Below, one piece after another: positions 20,985 to 32,325 of a stretch of 64,000 nucleotides of DNA (positions within the stretch are counted from its first letter, which is position 1; every line of letters starts with the position of its first letter). Origin of the DNA: Cololabis saira (taxonomy: Eukaryota; Chordata; Actinopteri; Beloniformes; Belonidae); NCBI RefSeq assembly GCF_033807715.1, contig NC_084590.1, forward strand, positions 3,042,001-3,106,000, written 5' to 3'. Made by a program: the position numbers and the translations under genes. Under the pieces are notes generated by a model. It searched no databases. It was not told the origin of the DNA and saw nothing but the letters and a program-made list of their open reading frames with translations.

Positions 20985-21897
20985 AGGATGTCAGCAAGCA
21001 TCTACCAGACATCCACACAGACAAGTGGAAGCAGCAGTGGGACGATCTGGCGGGGGGATTGCAGGTCAACACGCAGTTGACCTGATCCTGAAGCTACGGC
21101 TATGTTTGAGACTAACTGTTATAGTCTTTTTTTATAGTTGCAGCTATGACTACTGACTCTAATACACTAGAGTTTACACTAACTAGAGGTTTACTAACAC
21201 TAACTAGAGGTTTACTAAACACTAACTAAAGGTTTACTAAACACTAACTAGAGGTTTAATAAACACTAATTAGAGTTTTACTAACACTAACTAGAGGTTT
21301 ACTAAACACTAACTATAGGCTTTACTAAACAGAAATGTTTTAAGTTTAGTTTTAAAGGTGGAGGTGGTGTCAGCCTCCTTAACCCAGATTGGAAGTTGGT
21401 TCCATAGTGATGGTGCCTGATAGTAGAACGCCCGCCCTCCAAACCTACATTTAGATACTCTAAACTACGAGTAAACCTGCACTCTGAGAGCGGAGAGCTC
21501 AGCCAGGAACATAAGGCACTATCAGGTCTTGCAAATAATGTGGACCTAAGCCGTTTTGGGCTTTATACACAAGTAATAAAATTTTAAATTGGATTCTAAA
21601 TTTTACGGGTAGCCAATGGAGCGAAGCTAACACTGGAGAGACGTGGTCTCTCCTGCTGATTCCTGTCAGTACTCGCGCTGCTGCATTCTGGATCAGCTGG
21701 AGCCTATTCAGCAAATTACTTGGACATCCTGCTAATAACACATTACAGTAATCTAGTCTAGAAGATACAAATACATCAAATAGTTTTTCTGCATCACTCT
21801 GCAAGAGGATTTTCCTAATCTTTGCGATATTACGGAGATGGACAAATGCTATTTTACAAACCTGATTAATATATGGTTTAAATGACAAATCCCGGTC
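20985..21897 (-). pseudogene. L2 ORF2 C-terminus and 3' UTR, 5' truncated
   Basis: The minus strand encodes the end of L2 ORF2 from [14 protein letters not shown] through [18 protein letters not shown] and LHWLPVKFRIQFKILLLVYK to YLQDLIVPYVPG, then a stop/frameshift at about 21498. The FGGRAFCYQ... end follows in another frame. A 3' UTR follows with the AGTAAACCTCTAGTTAGTG minisatellite (21180-21320, reverse). The 5' boundary is abrupt at about 21897. Confidence 0.85.
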
Positions 21898-22115
21898 CCG
21901 ATGGGCCGGTGTCCTGCACGTTTTAGATGTTTCTCTGCTTTAACACACCTGATTCTAATTAATGGTCATCATCAGCATGTCATCAAGGTCTGGACAAATC
22001 TGATAATGACAAAGTCATTTGTATCATGGTGTGCTGAAGCAGAGAAATATCTACGGACACTGGCCCACGAGTACCGGAATTGAAGACCAGGGGTTTATAT
22101 GATCCATGAATTTAC
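21898..22115. mobile_element. hAT-like MITE copy 1
   Basis: GTCCTGCACGTTTTAGATGT near the left edge pairs roughly with sequence near 22040 (GAAATATCTACGGACACTGG), giving weak inverted ends. The interior words TAATTAATGGTCATCATCAG and CAAAGTCATTTGTATCA recur in the neighbouring copy at 23.85-24.0 kb. Confidence 0.5.
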
Positions 22116-22186
22116 AGCAGGGGTGGGGAAACCTGGTCCTCAAGGGCCGCAGTCCTGCATGTCCCAGATCTCTCCTTGCATCAACA
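22116..22186. mobile_element. hAT-like MITE copy 2, left part (split by Harbinger)
   Basis: GGGGTGGGGAAACCTGGTCC to GCATCAACACACCT is the left half of the same MITE type. Its continuation (GATCTTAATTAATAGTCATC) is found only after 23849, so the element was split by the intervening insertion. Confidence 0.6.
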
Positions 22187-23849
22187 CACCTGGGGCCTCC
22201 TATAAAAAGGCTGCGGCGCACAAAAAACGTGCGTACGCCACTTTCTACACTCACGGTTGGATGTTCAAAAAGTGATTTGTACGTGGAAAGTTGTGGTCTT
22301 TCACGCACACACCATGTCTGGCGTACGCACTTTTCTGAGGTTTTGTCCGTTGGCGACACTCACTGGTGATGCAGTGAAGTGCAGAATATGAGGAAACATG
22401 ACGTCAACAATAAATTCACGACCACGTGAAGGACACGACAGTCCCCACATCACCAGATAAGATACACAAGAGTGGAGCTGCAACAATCTCACAATCAACC
22501 ACATGATCTGAACAAACAACTAAAGGAGCTCAACGATGGAACCTGCAAATCCTGATGGAGCTTTGGCTCCGTTACAGGAACCTGCTGATGATCAGATCAC
22601 ACCGACCTGCTGGTCCAGGACTAAGACTGGACCATCAGCTGGTTTAGTCTGGATCTGCTGGTCCAGGACTAAGACTGGACCATCAGCTGGTTTAGTCTGG
22701 ACCTGCTGGTCCAGGACTAAGACTGGACCATCAGCTGGAGCTTCTGACAGGTCGGACATCTCTCTGTCACCATGACGACCGTATGGGACGAGGACTGGAG
22801 ATAAAAGCCAGATCCTAAAACATCCCATAGCTGTGTCTGGACAGAAATACATTAAAATACATTTCGCAGCGAAGAACCGGTTCTGTAAAGTTGTCTTTTA
22901 AAATAAAACTAACATGTCACTAAAAGGTTGGTTGGTACGAACCGATGTGACTCAACAATATATAAATAAGGTTTTTATTGAATGTTTAGGCGACTCTCAG
23001 AGTCTGATATCGAGTCAGACCGGTCTCTCCTCCCGGTGATGGAGGCCGGGACCCAGACCGGTCTCTCCTCCTGTGGTTGCAACACTGTGCAACACCCGTC
23101 GGCACAAGTTGTCTTTCTTTAGCGGAGGAATCAGATTATGATGCTACATGTTTTAAATATAAGTTTATGTTGTTCACATTGTTATACTTATGAGAGAGGT
23201 GATCACAGACATCCACAATGTATAAGACTCAATACATGTGTACGTTGGGCTTAATCCATTAGTATATGTTACGCGTGACAATAAAGCGGAACGAGGAGCC
23301 GTTTTTCATCCACCAACTTAAGTTCTGGTGTCGATTCTTAAATTACAACAAGAAAAGGAGAGCGTAATGATGCGCTAACGCTAAATATTGACATTTACAA
23401 AACCTCACGATCATAATAAAACCACAACTCTTCACAGAGTGCAACACAAAGCAAAGAACAACAGTACCCATAATGCAAGGCAGCTTAAATCGGAAAAAAT
23501 GCCCCCAAATACATTATTTTTCTAGGCCTCAACTTTTGACAGGACTGTCTCCAGCTCACAGCCGATGTTTTTTTTACATTTTTTTTCTTTACTTTTTTTT
23601 GCAAGTTCCTTGTTAAGATGAACCGTTTTTAATGGATAATTATCCTCATTATCATATTCAAATATATCTACTCTAAGTGTTGTGCTCCCGCATGTACGCT
23701 CAATTCCACGTTGATTTTGATGTTCAAAGAAACGTGCGTGGATTTGGGCGTAGGCAAAGTTTTGAGAGTTTGATTTTTTTTTTGCGTACGTAAGGATACC
23801 ATGCACGGATTCACATTGAAATCCACGCACTCTTTGTACATGAGGTCCC
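22187..23849. mobile_element. Harbinger-like transposon inserted in a MITE
   Basis: The left end GGGGCCTCC followed by GTGCGTACGCC-type sequence, and the right end (GCGTACG, then CATGAGGTC), match the ends of the HARBI1 element at 37.7-39.6 kb. CCT flanks both sides, a 3-bp target duplication. The interior holds a 48-bp tandem repeat and no recognisable transposase. Confidence 0.65.
22606..22738 (+). repeat. 48-bp tandem repeat (~2.8 units)
   Basis: CTGCTGGTCCAGGACTAAGA with spacing of 48 bp at about 22606, 22654 and 22702. All three frames across it look protein-like on both strands only because of the repeat. Confidence 0.9.
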
Positions 23850-24000
23850 TGATCTTAATTAATAGTCATCATCAACTTGTCATTAAGGTATCTAAGTCTG
23901 TTAATGATACAGTCATTTGTATCAGAGTTTTTTGAAGCAGTGAAACATCTAAAACATGCAAGACACTGGCCCTCAAAGACCAGGGTTCCCCACTCCTAAT
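23850..24000. mobile_element. hAT-like MITE copy 2, right part
   Basis: Continues the split MITE, with ACATCTAAAACATGCAAGAC and GGCCCTCAAAGACCAGGGTT near the right end, inverted relative to the left end at 22120-22160. Confidence 0.6.
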
Positions 24001-24024
24001 CTACAGCAAGACAAAAGGTTAAGT

Positions 24025-24300
24025 TTTTGGTCCCAAACACTTTAGGAAGGGATTAGATGGTGTTGCGATGGCCTCCAGTACTGCTGTGCGAAACCTTGGT
24101 TTTATTTTCGATCAGGATTTAATTTAGCCTATGAAACAGGTTTGTAAGGCAGGGTTTTTCGATCTCTGTATTATTGGAGTTTCTGTTTAGTAAAGCCTAT
24201 ACTAAACTCGTGTGTTAGGGCCAGTAGTCATCGCTGCAGCTACAGGACAAAATTAAAGCAGCTGGTCTTAAACCGAGCTTCATCCTAGATATTGAAAGAT
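24025..24300 (+). pseudogene. L2 ORF2/3' UTR fragments
   Basis: ACTTTAGGAAGGGATTAGAT to TTTTCGATCAGGATTTAA matches L2 ORF2 around 55800-55890. It then jumps to TTTAGTAAAGCCTATAC and the 3' UTR word AGTAGTCATCGCTGCAGCTA. It is heavily deleted. Confidence 0.75.
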
Positions 24301-25139
24301 CCAGTGTTCATTTGTCTGGCGAACCATAAGAAAACTAGTGGAATAGAATCAAAGTTAATACAAGCTTTTGACATGTCAAGCACAATGTTTTTCCGGCCGG
24401 AGGTACAATTCTTTCAGACCACCAGGTAGGAGAGAAATGCACCCGTGGTCATCAATCCAGTTCATTTTTATACTAAAAAGGGAGGTGTTCTTTGCCCCTG
24501 AATCTCATTGGTGGAGCCAGCTATGGGAAACACCCCCGGACGTGTCACTTCCTCTCCCACCTGGGGTGTCAAACCAGATCACAGATAAGACCCCCCAATG
24601 CTAAGCATCTGTTTCTCCCCATTGCCTTTTCGTAACAAATGGTATGTATTTGAACTATCTGACCTCTGCATCTAAAGCAAGCAGTCGAGCCGTCTACAGA
24701 GGCAGCTGCCCTATAGCTGAACTGCTGAATAGGAGATTGCTTTGCATATATAGAGAAAACCACCAGTGTTAGAAACTCTTCGAACTCTTAACAATTTCAT
24801 GAAATCCTAACAATATGCTGCTATAGGCCTACGCTGCAGGGGGACACAAACATGATCCACTGAGTGGCGCCCCTCACCAATCCGTCTCTCCTCTTCTTTT
24901 CTTTCCTTTATTCAGATCAATCCTCAGTTATTAATTAGAAGTATTACATCATCATATTTATGGTCATGCCAGTAGTGGCAGCCCATATTACGATGCATAA
25001 GCCAAACATGAGCCAAACAAAAATCTTTGCGTGCAAGCAACCAGAAAAAAAAAATGACAGAAAAAATTTGAAAAAAAACAGTTAGCACAGGTGATATATT
25101 AGTATCCAGGATTTCTTTCAATTTTCTTTTTCTTCTTCT
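24301..25139. other. Unclassified noncoding sequence
   Basis: Mostly unrecognised. GCTGCTATAGGCCTACGCTG near 24810 resembles an L2 3' UTR variant also present at 16.2 kb. Confidence 0.35.
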
Positions 25140-25330
25140 TTTTCTTCCGCAAATTTATTCATCTGTTAATGTGGCCCAAACCAGAACGTGCACCCAGGCA
25201 TGGCATACATCAAAACGTTCATCTCCATCGTGTCTCGATGGGTATTACTTTTTTCCGTCAAACGTGTTACAGAGGCAACGTTAAATGCCAAAAAGCGAGA
25301 AAAATTGTGAAAATGATTTCTGTAATTTGC
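25140..25330 (+). repeat. Diverged copy of the 4.8-6.8 kb compound repeat
   Basis: Order and wording follow 5128-5290: ATACATCAAAA, GTCTCCATC-like CATCTCCATCG, GCATTACTTTT-like GTATTACTTTT, CGTGTTAC and GCCAAAAAGCG. It is much more diverged than the units within the main element. Confidence 0.6.
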
Positions 25331-25840
25331 TTGGATGGTCCCATTCATTACTATGGGGGATCTTACCATGGCGAAGCAAAACCTATTAATTACTATGGGG
25401 AACATAGGAATGACTGCGGTACAACCAGAACCAGCTCAGACAGAACCAGAACCAGAACAACCACCCTAAACACCACCAACAGCAAGCAAGATGTTCATTA
25501 AGCAACAGCAAGAGGCAACAAATGGGCAATAGGCAAATTTCCTGAAATTTTCTGCTTGATCTTGTAGTATGTTGTGCTGGTCTGTCCCCTCCTTTTCTCT
25601 TCTGTGCATGTTTGCAGGCCAGAGCTTCAGGAGCTGCATGCTGACCTGCAGCCCCCCCCCCACCTCTGATCATCCCACTGCTGCTTCCACCTGTTTGTAT
25701 GGATATCTGTTGGATATCTGCCGACATGCTGACCTGCAGTCCCCCCCTCTGACCACCTCAGTGTCTGCTGTCTACTGCATGAGGACACGTGGATTAGCGG
25801 AGAAATGGTGGACTTTATTGGTCACTGTTGGTCCGACACG

Positions 25841-25843
<3 letters not shown>

Positions 25844-25936
<93 letters not shown>
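25844..25936. repeat. (AC)n microsatellite
   Basis: About 93 bp of pure AC. Confidence 0.95.
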
Positions 25937-25938
<2 letters not shown>

Positions 25939-26327
25939 GTCAGGTAAGAGAGATTGAATAGACACACCTGTGCCCAATCAGCTGATACAACCCGCGCCAC
26001 GTGTGTGCTGCTCCCCCGCACTCCCTCTCTCCCCAGCAGACCACGCCCCAATCCTACACCCTGCCACATACACCAACTAACCATGTATCAGTCATACGTA
26101 CATAAAACTCTTAGTTCTCCTGGTAATGGATAGTTAATACTAATATATCTTGTCTTTTGTACTTTTGACATTATATCTGTGCCCCTCCTCTCTCTGTTCT
26201 TCATTATTTCTGTCTGTTTTCTCTTTTCTTATTCTGCTCAGCTGGCCTTCAGCAGGAGGGTCCCTCCTTATGACCCTGGTCCTGCTCAAGGTTTCTTCCC
26301 TCTTGAAGGGGAGTTTTTCTTGCAACT

Positions 26328-26685
26328 TGTCACAGTTTGGGTTTTTTTTTCTCAGTTTTTGGGTTTATGCTTTTATTTTGAAAAATTGTCCTTGTGTTTT
26401 AGTTTTGTCTTGACTTTCCTTGTCCCCATCTGCCCTGATTGTTTGCACCTGTGTCTCATCCAGTCCAGTCCCGTGTATCTTGTTTTGTATTTCCCTTCCC
26501 CTCCTTATGGTACTCACTTTTCTCACTTTGAAGTTTCTTGATATGATAAATCTTGTTTTGTCAAGGTTGGTCTCTTGGTTTCTTTTGAATCCTGCTCATC
26601 AGGGCTTGAAATAAATCACTTTTTTTAGAACACCCACCACCTCCATCTCCTGCATCTGGGTCCTACACGTATTCAAGTTGTGACT
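26328..26685 (+). mobile_element. Probable solo LTR (358 bp) inserted in L2 3' UTR
   Basis: The insert begins TGTCACAG and ends TTGTGACT, giving short inverted termini. It is flanked by CAACT (left) and CCACT (right), a slightly diverged 5-bp target duplication. It splits an L2 3' UTR that is contiguous elsewhere. AATAAA at 26610-26615 would be the R-region polyadenylation signal in plus orientation. The final base is T rather than the usual A. No internal retroviral or Gypsy genes remain. Confidence 0.6.
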
Positions 26686-27349
26686 CCACTGGTTGGCTTA
26701 AAGTTTTTCTCCCACTAGGGGAGTTTTTACCTGACATTGTTTATGTAATAATTGATGGGGGGTTTATGTTCTGGGACTCTGGAAAGTGTCTAGAGACAAT
26801 TTGTATGGCCATAGATGCTATATAAAGAAAATTGAATTGAATTGATGATGAACAATCCAGTAATCCATACAAAATGAAAAAAAGTCAATCAGACATGATA
26901 TGAACGGAAGTGATTGTGTTCGATTGTCACATATTGATCACTGGCGCCTGAATGGAACTAAGTCAGACTTATATTGTTGAAGGCTTTGTCACAAGTCAAA
27001 TATCAAATGATCGAGTGAATGGATGCAATTTTGGATCATCATGAAACTAGTGATTTCAATTTGTAGAAGATATTTGGAGCAAAGCTGCCAGCTGATGAAA
27101 CCTGACTCATGAAACCTGACTGCTGCCCTCTGCTACTTTAATGATACGAGATGATCCAAAAATCATCTTGGACCCTCAGCTGAGCTCTCAGTTGACAGCA
27201 GGATCTCAGGACAGCAGGATGCTGGTACCCAAGGTAACAGCATCAAAGGAAGGCAGGAGGTCCAACAAACAGCCCCTTCCTGTGCTGTTTTAAATGTTCC
27301 CAACAAACCATACTGGTTCAGTCTTCTTCTAGTCATGATGTCGTGGACC

Positions 27350-28154
27350 TTAAAGGGATTGTGACATGAAAAACACATTTTTCTAGATTTTTTGTGTTTT
27401 GTTGGGTGTCTTGACATCAATTACACCCAAAAAACAACGAACTTTTAACATTCAGTGTATTGTGTGCTTTCTGGGATTTTCCGCATAACTGTGCAAAAAC
27501 GGCGCACCTGGTTTGGTGGCGGATCGTTACGTAACGATCCGCTAAATCACCGCCCCCTCCACCCAGCTCCCTGCCTCCTCTCCTCTCCAGCGCACCATAA
27601 AGGCTGATTTATGGTTCCGCGTTACACCGACGCACCTACGGCGTAGGGTTACGCGGCGACGCGCACCATACGCTGAACCCTACGGCGTAGGCTCTGCGTC
27701 GATTTAACGCGGAACCATAAATGAGGCTTAACACGCCTCTTTTGTTCTAATCACCGGAGGAAAACTGCTAAGAAGACCCGCGGCCACTGACTGGACTTAA
27801 GATAAGGGGACAGTGCTGCTTGCATGCCTTTATTTTTATGATTGTTTGCTGTGGTTCGCCCTCCTGCTTTTCCGTGCATGCTTCGCCTGTCGCTCCCGGC
27901 TCTCTCCGACGCCGCTGTGAGCGTATGGCTGGAGGAGGAGGAGGTTTGGAGGAGGAGCGGGGCAATGATTGACAGGAAAGGGGGGAAAGGAAGCATTTTT
28001 CACGGCGCAAAAAAACACTGTAATAAAAAGCCAGGAAAAGATTACTAGAGTGAAGTTTTTCTTGTTACACTCTTTTAGACACATTTGAGGGATGTTGCCC
28101 AAGACTTTTAATAGTGTTAAAAGCATGTTAAAAATGATGTCACAATACCTTTAA
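27350..28154. mobile_element. Kolobok/piggyBac-like non-autonomous element (TTAA flanks)
   Basis: Left end TTAAAGGGATTGTGACAT and right end ATGTCACAATACCTTTAA are inverted copies, and TTAA lies at both edges (27350-27353, 28151-28154). The paralogous position in the intact locus (about 33385) has no insert. TTAA target use fits Kolobok or piggyBac superfamilies. No transposase is visible, and a palindromic MITE is nested inside. Confidence 0.7.
27600..27730. mobile_element. Palindromic MITE nested in the TTAA element
   Basis: TTTATGGTTCCGCGTTA near the left is the complement of TAACGCGGAACCATAAAT near the right, with CTACGGCGTAGG palindromic words between. The whole ~130 bp can fold on itself. 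Confidence 0.75.
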
Positions 28155-28221
28155 TGTTTAACATGCTCACTGAGGCATCATTAAGGAAATGAATCCCTAC
28201 TGTTTCGTGTGTTTTGCAGTG

Positions 28222-28834
28222 ATGGCTCTTCCAAAGTGGACTACCTCAGTTCTGTTGGCTTCCCTGATCCTTCTCTTCTGGTCGACCTCTGCATGGTCAG
28301 ATTCCTCCATCAACCCATCAGCTCTCACCAGGTTCAAGAGGGTTATGGACAGTGGCCCTGACCTACACCCTGGAGTTAGGGGAAGCTGGTATGAAGCGGG
28401 TTAAAAAAGCAGACCAGGTATGCCTTCAAACATACAGGGGTGACATTGAGGAGAGTTTGTCAGAAAACCCTCTGTTCTTAAAAACCAAACGGCAGATGTC
28501 ATCCAATCCCCATCATTTTGTCTGAACATACCAAGATAAACAGATGTGAAGTTGTTGTTGCAGGTTTGATGTTTCATATCAAATGTAAAAACAACATACT
28601 CTCCAAAAAGATATATGTGCACTACTCCAAGAAGTTACCTGTATGCGAATCGAGCCCAAGTCAGAAAGCATTGAACGTGCAAGAGGCTGCTGGACTCAGT
28701 GTAAGGATAGTTTCCATGAAGAAACATGTGATAAGAAAATGGACACAGGCGAGATTAATGACATGATCAAGAAACTTCCCTCTTCCACCATTGCAAATTA
28801 CCAACCAAAGAATTCCCAACGGAATTCATCATAG
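28222..28834 (+). pseudogene. Copy A: gutted secreted cephalotoxin-like gene
   Basis: The signal-peptide start (MALPKWTTSVLL...) and the RFKR site are intact and nearly identical to the gene at 33.4 kb, preceded by the same kind of splice acceptor (TTTTGCAG|TG). Directly after RFKR the homology breaks. About 970 bp that encode the hydrophobic helix and the long middle of the protein are missing. The C-terminal part is recognisable (FHIKCKNN, VHYSKKLPVC, KETCDKKMD) but broken by shifts and stops, and several EGF cysteines are lost. The polyadenylation site counterpart near 29590 has also lost its AATAAA (ACAAACAAAC). It could at most make a short secreted peptide from the first exon. No repaired reading is offered. 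Confidence 0.8.
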
Positions 28835-29600
28835 ACCACCAAGGACCACTGGATCTCAAAACCAAGAAGATTCACAGAGAAGCTCAGACCAGCTTGAGAT
28901 GATGACACAAGAGGACAAAAACACTCTGAAAGTTGATTATCTGCAATTAAACATCATAATCAAAATCTAGAGCGTCTGCTGTCCTAAAACATTACAAATA
29001 CTGAAACAACTAAACTACATATTTCTATCATGCATGTCAGTGTATTTAGTATTGACTCACTTTTATAATTCATCTGAAAGAAAATGAAAGAAAACAGGAT
29101 GGTTGGCTGAGTTTATAATGTTGTTTTACTTATTAAATATTTCTGTTAAGAGCAAGTGTATCATGATCTTAATTAAGACACAGATTTTAAGAAGTATCAC
29201 TATGGACCGCCTCAAACTGAACTTTTTGCAGCAGGTTTTAGCTCTTGATGATAAATGTAATTCATTTAATTGTTATGAACTGAAGAAATTGATTAGTGTT
29301 TTGTCTTGTTTCAGTATGGAAACGTGTTCTGCTCTGGGTTTTAAAGGCTGACATTAGTTCGGCCCTGACTAAAGCCTATATTACTTCTATATTACTTCTG
29401 TGTGTTAGTGTAGTAATATTCATGAGCTATTCTGGGATGTTTATTCCTAGTATCACCTGTTTTAATTGTTTTGGGTTCATGTTATTTTTTATTGGACTGG
29501 ACTGTATTTTATTGGGCTTCATTCCGTTTTTTTGACTTTCTCTGTTAAGTACCATGAGGAGACTTTTTATTGTGAACTGGTTTTATACAAACAAACTAAA
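28835..29600 (+). repeat. 3' flank shared with intact copy
   Basis: TGCAATTAAACATCATAATC, CTAAACTACAT, TCAGTGTATTTAGTATTGAC and GTATCATGATCTTAATTAA align with 35097-35640. The homology shows that the duplication unit extends well past the coding region. Confidence 0.75.
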
Positions 29601-29639
29601 GTGAAGTGATGGGTTTCCCAGAGGTTACAGACCCAGCAG

Positions 29640-29835
29640 ACAGAACTATAAGAGGACTGTTCGCGTTTGTAGTCATAATGGAGAGGTTTATCTGGATGTG
29701 GCAGCAGCTTTTTCAAAGGCTCATTGTTGCTCCTGTAGTTTCCCTGTATCTCTGCTTATTCAAATGTCTCCTAACAGCAGTCTGGTCTGAGGTCATTCTC
29801 TCCAATGACAACACACAAGCTTATCTCAGCTCTAC
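29640..29835 (+). repeat. Distal flank segment, paralogue at 10.93 kb
   Basis: CAGCAGACAGAACTATAAGA aligns with 35682-35700, and GAGGTTTATCTGGATGTGGC onward aligns with 10933-11090. Confidence 0.6.
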
Positions 29836-30096
29836 CTCCACCGGCCATACTCTTTCCAGGGTTTGTGTCGGTTGCTGCTCCCTAGGATGGATCCCCTTAC
29901 CCTCTCAGTCACATGTCAGAGGTTTCTTGAAGGAATGTATGAAGGTTGGAGCTGCTTTCTGAGCTGTAGATGTCCAACATCCTTCAAACAGAATAAAACC
30001 AGTTTGCAGAAATGGCTGCGTTTTACGGCTTCAATGAGACGCAAATGACTGAAGTGGTTGTAGGAATAACTTGTGTTAGTTCTTTATTTTCTGTAA

Positions 30097-30410
30097 TGCA
30101 ATTAAAAAAACAAAAATGTCATACATTCTGGATTCATTACAAATCAACTGAAATATTGCAAGCCTTTTATTATTTTAATATTGCTGATTATGGTTTACAG
30201 TTTAAGATTAAGATTCCCAGAATATTCTAATTTTTTTAGATAGGATATTTCTAGTTTTCTTAAGCTGTAAGCCATGATCAGCAATATTAAAATAATAAAA
30301 GGCTTGCAATATTTCAGTTGATTTGTAATGAATCCAGAATGTATGACATTTTTGTTTTTGTAATTGAATTACAGAAAATCACAATATTCTAATATTCTGA
30401 GACAGTCCTG
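30097..30410. mobile_element. Palindromic mariner/Tc1-like MITE, left end truncated
   Basis: Arms at about 30097-30200 and 30265-30370 are near-exact reverse complements, for example AATATTGCAAGCCTTTTATT and AATAAAAGGCTTGCAATATT. The right terminus AATATTCTGAGACAGTCCTG (to about 30410) looks like a mariner-type end. The left terminus is missing. Confidence 0.65.
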
Positions 30411-30559
30411 TATTTGTCTTCTTCATCTGTCCATCAACGACATGAGAGAAAATAAAACTGAATAAAAGATCTATTCGATATCATTTACGGTAGAGCAGGG
30501 GTGGCCGGCTAAGACCCAACCATCCCGTAGTTATAGATTCAATCTTATCACGGTCCTTA

Positions 30560-31515
30560 TATAAATGCCAAGAATGCAAACCAAAACAAAATTTGGTCCG
30601 ATTCTTTTGTTCATTTGGTAGCTACAAGTACAACATGGATTTCATAATTATCCTGACGATATTAAAACTACTACTTTCGTTTTATCGGAAGGAACCTGTC
30701 TCACCAAGCTGCAAAACTATACATGTATGGTATGATTCTTTCTCATTTATCAAACTGCATCACATCATGGTCACAGGCTTCCACAACCACTATGAAACAT
30801 AGAGTCTCTATATACAAGCAGGCAATAAAAATCATGGACCAAAAACCAATGAAATAGCATCACTGCCGCATCTTAAGGAAACACAACTTCCTCACTTTTG
30901 AAAATTTTATTAACCTAAGTATTTAAATTTTTTCTTTAAATGTTTAAATAATCATGTGTCAACAGTGTTCTCTGACGTGGCCATTAGGCGTCACAGCTCT
31001 TAGAGCGACCACACGAGCATCCACTAGTGGGGACTGTCTCATCCCACAATGCAACACTTCTCTCTGCCAGTCTGCTCTCTCTGTAAAGGGCAAAACTTTG
31101 GAACTCTCTACCCACTGAGTTAAAATTAGAGACCAATACAAAAGCTTTTAACAAAGGACTCAAACAGTGGTTCAAATCTAGTCAGCAGTGTACACATGAA
31201 TAGTTCTTAACTTGTTGACTGCTTGCTTTAGTGTCTTTATATGTTTCTAATTGAAAATTGTTTGTATTTCTTTGATTTTCTTTCCAATTGTTTTTTTTTT
31301 TTTCATTTTTCATTTATTTATTTTATTATTTTTCTTTTTTTTTCTTTTCCCATTCTTGTTATCTTAATATTTTATTGCTCTCTATTCTTTTCAAAAGCCT
31401 TTGGACACATGTTGCGAATTAGCACTTGTGCTAAAACACTTAAACAATGCATCTGGTTTGTCCAATGTAATTGCTATGTCTATATAAAATAAACATAAAA
31501 AATAAATAAAAATAC
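30560..31515 (+). pseudogene. Degraded LINE RT C-terminus and 3' UTR (CR1/L2-like)
   Basis: With stops and shifts, the plus strand reads HVWYDSFSFIKLHHIMV, then SLYKQAIKIMDQKPMK, KHNFLTFENFINLS, KCLNNHVSTVFSD and finally KLWNSLPTELKLETNTKAF to CTHE and a stop at 31201. This order is that of the post-RT region of CR1/L2-type ORF2 proteins. The 3' UTR is T-rich and ends in an AAATAAA-rich tail by about 31510. It lies between the two copies of the secreted-protein locus. Confidence 0.65.
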
Positions 31516-31519
31516 TAAA

Positions 31520-31952
31520 GATAATACTGATGACTGTCGGACACTTGGATGGACCTGACCCCAAACCCCGCCACCACTGAGAAACCACCACAGTTCTGGT
31601 TCTGGTCTGTGGATTTAATACAGGTTCCTTTTATGGTTTGTCTTAGTTTGTACTCGTCAGTTAAACCTCACAAGTTCAGCCGTTTTATCAGTTCTGCTTC
31701 ACCTTCTCTCCTCATAAGGCCATCTGGTTGTTTCAGGCTCCACCTGCTCCAAATGTACAGTTTGTTTAGGGGAGAGGGGGCGGGGGGGTTGGTGCGTCAG
31801 TCTCCTATAATAGTGACACATCTTGTCCAGTTGAACTCAGAGCATCTTCCTCTAAGAAGCTCCCAGCAGCCAAAACCCCTCAGCAGACCAGGATCCAACT
31901 CTCCGGTCTCCTTCCAGGTCTCCGGCATCGGCTCCTTCTTGATCTGCTTCAG
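31520..31952 (+). promoter_or_regulatory. Copy B: probable noncoding first exon of the intact gene
   Basis: This segment is shared with 17205-17621 and ends in CTGCTTCAG|GTGAGTATC, a strong splice donor at 31953. The coding exon starts after an acceptor at 33436-33437, so a 1,485-bp intron fits. The exon boundary is conserved in both copies, whereas frames across it are not. The transcription start could not be placed; no clear TATA box was seen. Confidence 0.45.
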
Positions 31953-32219
31953 GTGAGTATCGACATTTAAGTTACTGAATGCAGAGAAGAAACTCCACAG
32001 ATGGAAGTTACTGTATACATGATGTGAAGCCTCCATTCTGTATTATCTTTCAAACCTGAGTTCAAACTGCCAGAAAAATGAGATGTGGACCGGTCAGGGT
32101 GACACCATCAGGACAGAAAGGAACAGTGCTGGGACACATACAATAACTCTAGGGTAGTTAGAACTTTGGGATGTGAGCTGATTCGTCTTTGTTTTGTCTA
32201 ACTGTGATGGACTAACGAC

Positions 32220-32325
32220 CTGTCCAGGTGAACCCCTGCCTTTCACCTGTAATGAGCTGGGATAGACTCCAGCAGACCCCTGGGACCCTGTTTTGGATTA
32301 AGCGGGTGCAGAATATGGATGGGTT
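32220..32325 (+). repeat. Fragment of the (ATGG)-tailed dispersed retroposon
   Basis: CCTGTCCAGGTGAACCCCTG to GGCTCCAGC-like ACTCCAGCAGACCCCTGGGA and a short GGATGGG end. It lies in the inferred intron of the intact gene. Confidence 0.65.

Larger units (their letters stand above)
25570..26860 (+). mobile_element. L2 3' UTR containing microsatellite and solo LTR
   Basis: Plus-strand L2 3' UTR landmarks: AGGCCAGAGCTTCAGGAGCT (25616), GACCCTGGTCCTGCTCAAGG, TCTTGAAGGGGAGTTTTTCT and GGGGAGTTTTTACCTGACATTG. It ends in ATATAAAGAAAATTGAATTGAATTG-type sequence at about 26845. It is interrupted by an (AC)n array and by a 358-bp LTR. Confidence 0.75.

Noticed and set aside
22606..22738. CRISPR-like repeats
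   Set aside because: Units are head-to-tail with no spacers, and the window is eukaryotic.
22536..22775. Repetitive protein (WSRTKTGPSAGLVW units)
   Set aside because: A 48-bp tandem repeat inside a transposon gives repeated peptides on both strands. No gene context.
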